Positions 63,214-64,000 of a DNA stretch of 64,000 nucleotides are shown piece after piece. Made by a program: the position numbers and the translations under genes. Origin of the DNA: Flavobacterium sp. CF136 (GTDB lineage Bacteria > Bacteroidota > Bacteroidia > Flavobacteriales > Flavobacteriaceae). Within the stretch, counting starts at the first letter, position 1; every line of letters starts with the position of its first letter. The notes beneath the pieces were generated by a model that ran no database searches, was not told where the DNA came from, and worked only from the letters and a program-made list of their open reading frames with translations. Location: the NCBI RefSeq assembly GCF_000282055.1, contig NZ_AKJZ01000007.1:182089-246088 (forward strand), written 5' to 3'.

Positions 63214-63828
63214 TTAAATTATCTTTTGATTTTTAAGATAATCCATAGCAAATTTACCCTCATTAAAAAGTAAATCTAAAACACTCAAATTGTTTATAAA
63301 TCCGTGTTTATCATCAAAAACCTGAGTGTATTTTTCGAATGAATTAGCATCTTTTTTTCCATTGGCCAAATATCTGAAGTCCGAAACGTTTTCCGGGACA
63401 GGGAAATATTCTGTTGTTTTATGAAATTCAAATTTCATTCTTAAACAGTTGGTAACAATGTCTAAAACCTCCATATTTAAATCCATTAAAAAAGTATGTT
63501 TTTTTTCGAAAACAGGAACAATATCATCTTCAAAAAATTCAAAAAAAGGGGAACTTCTATAGGCTGCTTCCAATGATTTGAAGTGTTGTTTTTGCCAGTC
63601 AAATTCGTTTTCAATTAAAACATCTTTAGTTTTTTGATGAGCTGTTTTTGAATGTTTTACAGGAATGTTTAAAAGTTGTATTCCGTTTGGGCTGTAAATA
63701 TAAGTACGGTTTCTGTTAGTTTGTTTTTGGAAATTATCCTCTATTTCAAAAGTGATATTCTCAGATTGTGCCATAACTGCAAAGTGGCTGATCGAAGGGA
63801 AATAGGTAGGGAGTAATAACGAGTTCAT
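63214..63828 (-). CDS. WbqC-family protein
   Basis: 204 residues: LLLPTYFPSISHFAVMAQSENITFEIEDNFQKQTNRNRTYIYSPNGIQLLNIPVKHS, DWQKQHFKSLEAAYRSSPFFEFFEDDI and FLMDLNMEVLDIVTNCLRM are the family signatures. Members include sugar-modifying enzymes of O-antigen clusters, but this one lies outside a glycan cluster. The gene is convergent with the EEP gene, one base apart. The TTATCTT/AAGATAA stem at the junction may serve as a weak shared terminator. Confidence 0.88.
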   Translation of the reverse strand: MNSLLLPTYFPSISHFAVMAQSENITFEIEDNFQKQTNRNRTYIYSPNGIQLLNIPVKHSKTAHQKTKDVLIENEFDWQKQHFKSLEAAYRSSPFFEFFEDDIVPVFEKKHTFLMDLNMEVLDIVTNCLRMKFEFHKTTEYFPVPENVSDFRYLANGKKDANSFEKYTQVFDDKHGFINNLSVLDLLFNEGKFAMDYLKNQKII

Positions 63829-63923
63829 ATGTGTCTAAAGTTTTATAAGATCAAAAGCCAAAAGCCATAAAAACAAGATTTTATACTTGACTTTATGACT
63901 TTAGGCTTTAAACGTTTGACTGT

Positions 63924-64000
63924 TTATTGTTTGCTTTCTTTTCTTTTTTTCCAAAAATATTCCCCAACAAAAAATGCTGCTAAAAGAATCAGAAAATATT
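63924..64000 (-). CDS. 3' end of a membrane protein, probably signal peptidase I
   Basis: The last 24 codons of a gene that continues beyond the window: a hydrophobic helix YFLILLAAFFVGEYFWK followed by a basic tail KKRKESKQ and stop. In Flavobacterium relatives lepB commonly lies just upstream of the WbqC gene, and its product may end in a hydrophobic/basic tail. The identity rests on this gene-order memory, not on catalytic motifs, which are outside the window. Confidence 0.45.
   Translation of the reverse strand, partial: YFLILLAAFFVGEYFWKKRKESKQ

Noticed and set aside
1..64000. tRNA, rRNA, CRISPR array, prophage or integrase genes
   Set aside because: I looked for cloverleaf ends, regularly spaced direct repeats and phage or transposase motifs and found none.

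Overview
This AT-rich window reads as a chromosome segment of a Flavobacterium-like member of the Bacteroidota. The evidence is outer-membrane TonB receptors with carboxypeptidase-regulatory N-terminal domains, a type IX secretion (T9SS) sorting tail, an ECF sigma/FecR/receptor set, promoters of the TTTG-N19-TANNTTTG type, little use of Shine-Dalgarno sequences, and several interspersed palindromic repeat families. I found no tRNA, rRNA, CRISPR array, prophage or complete insertion sequence.

Layout. 0-7 kb: a FabH-type ketoacyl synthase, cutC, a large outer-membrane receptor-like protein and argS. 6.8-10.6 kb: a probable heme-uptake locus (DUF6607 protein, divergent TonB receptor, HmuY-like lipoprotein). 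10.8-15.4 kb: two SGNH hydrolases (one with LysM) and an MBOAT acyltransferase in one tight operon, probably a surface-glycan O-acetylation machine. 15.4-15.77 kb: an interspersed palindromic repeat and a decayed fragment of a TonB-receptor plug domain. 15.8-24.8 kb: an ECF-sigma regulon (below). 25-31 kb: ffh, folD, a CorA-type transporter, then a membrane protein, winged-helix regulator and DUF4173 protein. 31.5-34.5 kb: an unknown protein and a TPR histidine kinase/LytTR regulator pair. 34.6-41.9 kb: rluF, a P450/monooxygenase operon with a divergent ArsR regulator, an alpha/beta hydrolase, a coiled-coil protein and Nif3 pair, and lpxK. 41.9-46 kb: a TPR hybrid kinase, gap and lipA. 46-56.7 kb: an M48 protease, PH-domain and DUF4184 proteins, TonB, a second ECF-type sigma factor, two glycosyltransferases, a PaiB-like/GNAT pair, murB, a DUF2461 protein and recF. 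57-64 kb: a TPR membrane protein, ribH, mutL, two rhomboids, an EEP-family protein, WbqC and the end of a probable signal peptidase gene.

The most interesting signal is at 15.7-24.8 kb. A sigma factor (22999-23520), its FecR anti-sigma and an STN-domain TonB receptor sit between two other transcription units. One is a six-gene operon encoding an OB-fold protein, a DUF5777 barrel, a c-type cytochrome lipoprotein, a YceI protein, an ankyrin protein and a DOMON/T9SS protein. The other is a lone lipoprotein built of four divergent repeats. In front of all three targets lies the same two-part element, GTAGGGTAR, exactly 13 bases, then TGTTYTATTA. I infer one surface-signalling sigma factor controlling its own receptor, an envelope redox module and a repeat lipoprotein.

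All assignments come from reading sequence and motifs; no database search was run.
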